Source: Niabella sp. (lineage in GTDB: Bacteria > Bacteroidota > Bacteroidia > Chitinophagales > Chitinophagaceae). Taken from it: a stretch of 64,000 nucleotides of DNA. Position 1 is the first letter of the stretch. Every line of letters starts with the position of its first letter. Location of the stretch: assembly GCF_030150205.1 (NCBI RefSeq), contig NZ_JASLGT010000001.1:1-64000 (forward strand), given 5' to 3'. Below the pieces are notes generated by a model, which searched no databases, was not told the origin of the DNA, and saw nothing but the letters and a program-made list of their open reading frames with translations. Of this stretch, positions 61,207 to 64,000 are shown piece by piece. Made by a program: the position numbers and the translations under genes.

Positions 61207-61608
61207 ATGAAGCGTATTTTATCTTTCCTGATGGTGGCTGTTTATCTTAATGCCGCTTTACTTCCCCAGGTGGCGGAGCGGGACCTGTTTGATGCAACCG
61301 GCGTTCAAAGGGATGATGTAAACAGCATCGCCGAATGGATCGGCATTACACTGGGCATTGATAAAACACCCGATGATGAGGATAACGATTTCGCAAGAAA
61401 TTTCATTGCAGTAAAAGCGATCAAACTGAGTAATCTTGCCCAGTATGCAGACAGCGGCATCCGGCCCGTCCCGGCCAGAACCGCGGCGATAAAACACCCC
61501 GGTGCTACCGGCACACACAATCTCCCCGTTATAACGATCGATATTCTTTCACCTCCTCCCGAAGGAGGAATAGCTGTTCATGCGTTCGAGAAAGACGGGT
61601 ATCTCTAG
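61207..61608 (+). CDS. Small exported protein of unknown function
   Basis: 133 aa from the ATG at 61207 (MKRILSFLMVAVYLNAALLPQV, signal peptide); the frame extends upstream, but that would place the start before the promoter. The mature part is mixed polar with an acidic stretch (KTPDDEDND). I do not recognise the family. First gene of a likely operon with the next two: gaps 50 and 18 nt. Confidence 0.65.
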   Translation: MKRILSFLMVAVYLNAALLPQVAERDLFDATGVQRDDVNSIAEWIGITLGIDKTPDDEDNDFARNFIAVKAIKLSNLAQYADSGIRPVPARTAAIKHPGATGTHNLPVITIDILSPPPEGGIAVHAFEKDGYL

Positions 61609-61658
61609 ATACGGCGCCTTCTTCATGAATCTTTTTAAAGTCTGTAAAACGAATTACC

Positions 61659-61955
61659 ATGGCATTTATTTATCCTGCCAGGCATACTGCCTTCATGCAA
61701 ACACTGGAGGCTTCAATTAAAACATTTGAGCACGAAGGATACGAAATCGTTACCAATGAACTCAAAAGAAGCCTGGCGGAGCTGAAGAATATTTATACAG
61801 AATGTGACACACTCACCAATCAGCTCCGTACCCTTATTCAACAATATCAACTCCTGCAGCACAGAACCCGTACCCAACTCCGGTTCTGCCGTCAAAAAAA
61901 CGACACACAGGTTGCGATCCTGAAAAACCATTCATCGGATACGTTATCAAAATAA
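61659..61955 (+). CDS. Small helical coiled-coil-like protein of unknown function
   Basis: 98 aa. No signal peptide. Mostly helix with heptad-like spacing (SIKTFEHEGYEIVTNELKRSLAELKNIYTECDTLTNQLRTLIQQYQLL). Family not recognised. Its stop lies 18 nt before the TonB-receptor ATG. Confidence 0.6.
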   Translation: MAFIYPARHTAFMQTLEASIKTFEHEGYEIVTNELKRSLAELKNIYTECDTLTNQLRTLIQQYQLLQHRTRTQLRFCRQKNDTQVAILKNHSSDTLSK

Positions 61956-61973
61956 CCATTTTAAAATCCATTT

Positions 61974-64000
61974 ATGACTTCCCGACAAGTACTCTTTTTA
62001 TCGATCTTCGTTGCACTCACCGCCTTTATCGGTTCCGGCCGTTTATACGGTCAGGTAAATACCGCAGCCGTCAGTGGCTCTGTTTACAACGGGCAGGGTG
62101 CTCCCATGCTGGGCGTAACCGTGTCACTGGCTTATACAGCTACCGGTTCACAAACCACCACGCAAACCAACAAAAACGGTATCTTTTACATACCCAACCT
62201 TAACCCCGGCGGCCCCTATACAATCAGCATCAGCCACGTAGGATTCAAACCCATTGAAGCCGACGGTTTATCACTTACGCTGGGCAACAATACGTTGAAT
62301 TTTAAAATGGAGACAGAGAACGGCACCCTGAGCAACGTAGTGGTTACCGGCAACCGGAAGGGTGGATTAAAAACCGGTGCCGGTTTGCAGATTAGTCAGA
62401 ATCAGATGAAAAGTCTGCCTTCAATCAGCCGGAGTCTGCAGGACCTTACCAGACTTACACCGCAAAGCAACAACAACTCCTTTATGGGTACCAACTTCCG
62501 TTACAATAACGTAACGCTGGATGGAGCCATTAATAATGATGCCATTGGTTTCAGTCCCTCTTTAGGAGGACAAACCAACAGCTCCGGTCAGCCGGGCAGC
62601 AGTACCCGTACCAACCCGGTGTCGATGGATGCTATACAGGATGTGCAGGTATACCTGGCGCCTTATGATGTAAAGATCGGTAACTTTTTAGGAGGAAGCG
62701 TAAATGCCGTAACCCGCAGTGGTACCAATACGTTTCATGGCTCTGTATATGGCTTTGGCCGTAATGCAAGTCTGATCGGGAAAAACAATGCCGGGGATGG
62801 CACCGCACTCCCCTCTTCCTTTCATGAATACCAAACCGGCGTACGGTTAGGTTTCCCCATCATCAAAAACAAATTGTTCTTCTTTACCAATGAGGAAATC
62901 ACCCGGAGAAAAGATCCGGTGATCCTGGCAGCAGGTTCTCCCGATATGGGCGTGATCACCCTTCAGCAAGCCCAGCAGATCTCCAGGCATATGGATTCTG
63001 CTTATGGCGTAAATGCCGGTTCCTATGATAATTACACCATCTACTCCAATTCAAATAAATTCTTTAACCGGGTCGACTGGCATATATCGGATAAACATCA
63101 GCTCTCCGTCCGCAATAACACCATCCGGTCTGAAGCAACCAACCTGGAACGGGATCAGCAGAATTTTCGCTTTGGAGGAATTGATTTTAAACAAACCAAC
63201 AACCAGAGTTCAACGGTGGCTGAGTTAAAATCGCGCTTTTCCAATGAACTTTCCAACAACCTGGTATTGGGTTATTCGAATATTCATGATTACCGCACGC
63301 CCTCGTCGAACCCGGCCCTGCCGCAGATCCAGATCAAAAACAACGGCGGTACGATCTTCCTGGGTACAGACCGGGAAGCCAGTATTTTCAATATGAAACA
63401 AAAGACCTTCGAATTCACGGATAATATTACCCTTTTAAAAGGAAGGAACACCTTTACCTTTGGTACACACAATGAGTTCTACTCGATCAACTATGGTTTT
63501 GTAAACTCCTGGAACGGCCGTGTGGAATATGATAATATTAATAATTTCCTCAACAACCTGCCAACCCGTGTGCGTACCAACTACAGTTATGCGAATAACA
63601 CAAGGGATTATTTGTGGTCGAATCCTCCTGCCGAATTTAAAATAGGCATGTACAGCCTGTATGGCCAGGATGAAATACGGGCTACAGAAAAACTGAAAGT
63701 AACGCTGGGATTGCGTTTCGATATGGCCAGCATGCCCAACAAACAACCGCTGAGCCCCAAAACGTCTTCTATGCCGGAAGATCCGTTCTATGGCAGTACC
63801 TATACCTACACCAAACCCAAAGATATCAAGAATGATTTCCTGGGCCAGGTACAGGTATCGCCCCGTTTTGGATTTAACTACGATGTAAACGGCGATCAGC
63901 GCTTTATTATCCGGGGTGGCTCCGGGTTGTTTACCAGCCGGATTCCCTTTGCCTGGTTAGGTTACGCCTATTATAATAACGGGGTTACATTTGGATCGGC
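61974..64000 (+). CDS. Oar-like TonB-dependent receptor (partial, runs off the right edge)
   Basis: The frame from the ATG at 61974 stays open to the window end (more than 670 aa). Signal peptide (MTSRQVLFLSIFVALTAFIG), carboxypeptidase-regulatory domain (about 32-110, VSGSVYNGQGAPMLGVTVSLAY), then SNVVVTGNR as TonB box and a plug with LPSISRSLQDLTRLTPQSNNN, TLDGAINNDAIGF, MDAIQDVQVYLAPYDVKIGNFLGGSVNAVTRSGTN and the start of a barrel (FFFTNEEITRRKDP). This layout is that of Oar/OmpA-related receptors, which have no SusD partner. Substrate unknown. Third gene of the operon beginning at 61207. Confidence 0.92.
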   Translation, partial: MTSRQVLFLSIFVALTAFIGSGRLYGQVNTAAVSGSVYNGQGAPMLGVTVSLAYTATGSQTTTQTNKNGIFYIPNLNPGGPYTISISHVGFKPIEADGLSLTLGNNTLNFKMETENGTLSNVVVTGNRKGGLKTGAGLQISQNQMKSLPSISRSLQDLTRLTPQSNNNSFMGTNFRYNNVTLDGAINNDAIGFSPSLGGQTNSSGQPGSSTRTNPVSMDAIQDVQVYLAPYDVKIGNFLGGSVNAVTRSGTNTFHGSVYGFGRNASLIGKNNAGDGTALPSSFHEYQTGVRLGFPIIKNKLFFFTNEEITRRKDPVILAAGSPDMGVITLQQAQQISRHMDSAYGVNAGSYDNYTIYSNSNKFFNRVDWHISDKHQLSVRNNTIRSEATNLERDQQNFRFGGIDFKQTNNQSSTVAELKSRFSNELSNNLVLGYSNIHDYRTPSSNPALPQIQIKNNGGTIFLGTDREASIFNMKQKTFEFTDNITLLKGRNTFTFGTHNEFYSINYGFVNSWNGRVEYDNINNFLNNLPTRVRTNYSYANNTRDYLWSNPPAEFKIGMYSLYGQDEIRATEKLKVTLGLRFDMASMPNKQPLSPKTSSMPEDPFYGSTYTYTKPKDIKNDFLGQVQVSPRFGFNYDVNGDQRFIIRGGSGLFTSRIPFAWLGYAYYNNGVTFGS

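Overview
The window is a chromosomal segment of a Bacteroidota bacterium, most likely a Chitinophagaceae member (Niabella- or Chitinophaga-like; inference). The signs are three SusC/SusD pairs, an ECF sigma/FecR/STN-receptor signalling trio, a bacterial RRM protein, fasciclin lipoproteins, weak Shine-Dalgarno signals, and many exact copies of the Bacteroidota -7 promoter element TAnnTTTG. No phage, transposase, CRISPR or plasmid functions were seen.

Layout. 1-760: the 3' end of an unidentified ORF, then a 100-bp-period tandem repeat. 763-3137: GH16 lipoprotein, a small DUF2945-type protein and a DyP-type peroxidase. 3333-12113 (minus): a sulfatase polysaccharide-utilisation-type locus, ordered ECF sigma, FecR anti-sigma, STN-containing SusC, SusD, S1 sulfatase. 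12183-32276 (minus): one closely spaced run of 14 genes with two SusC/SusD pairs, each followed by a fasciclin lipoprotein and further lipoproteins, then two alkaline-phosphatase-superfamily proteins (one with eroded metal ligands), an HpnZ-like alcohol dehydrogenase, a GlpT/UhpT-type MFS permease and a GNAT acetyltransferase. Divergent from it (32592-34543, plus) are an XRE-cupin regulator and an HpnW-like FAD oxidoreductase. This is the most interesting region: the mix suggests a SusCD-fed locus for a phosphonate- or phosphoester-containing substrate (inference).

34790-40823: YkgJ-type cysteine-cluster protein, gcvP with its terminator, dispersed repeats, infC and era. 40996-45287: a secreted repeat protein and a chromate-resistance cluster (ChrB-domain/AraC fusion, outer-membrane-like protein, ChrA, LppY/LpqO-type DUF1259 lipoprotein). 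45313-47679: GH5 glucanase and an acyltransferase-3 membrane protein. 47680-49032: a long gap, initiator tRNA-Met, and the RRM protein.

49344-52000: a promoter, a structured leader, a TPP riboswitch and a TonB-dependent receptor, probably for thiamin uptake. 52145-54977: TolC plus periplasmic adaptor without an inner-membrane pump. 55034-55445: a 152-bp tandem repeat. 56075-59103: cobalamin riboswitch, BtuB-like receptor and a DUF71/Dph6-type ATP pyrophosphatase (B12 uptake/salvage). 59163-61955: MarC, tRNA-Arg(CCG), a BIG2 lipoprotein and two small unknown proteins. 61974 to the end: the first part of an Oar-like TonB-dependent receptor that runs out of the window.
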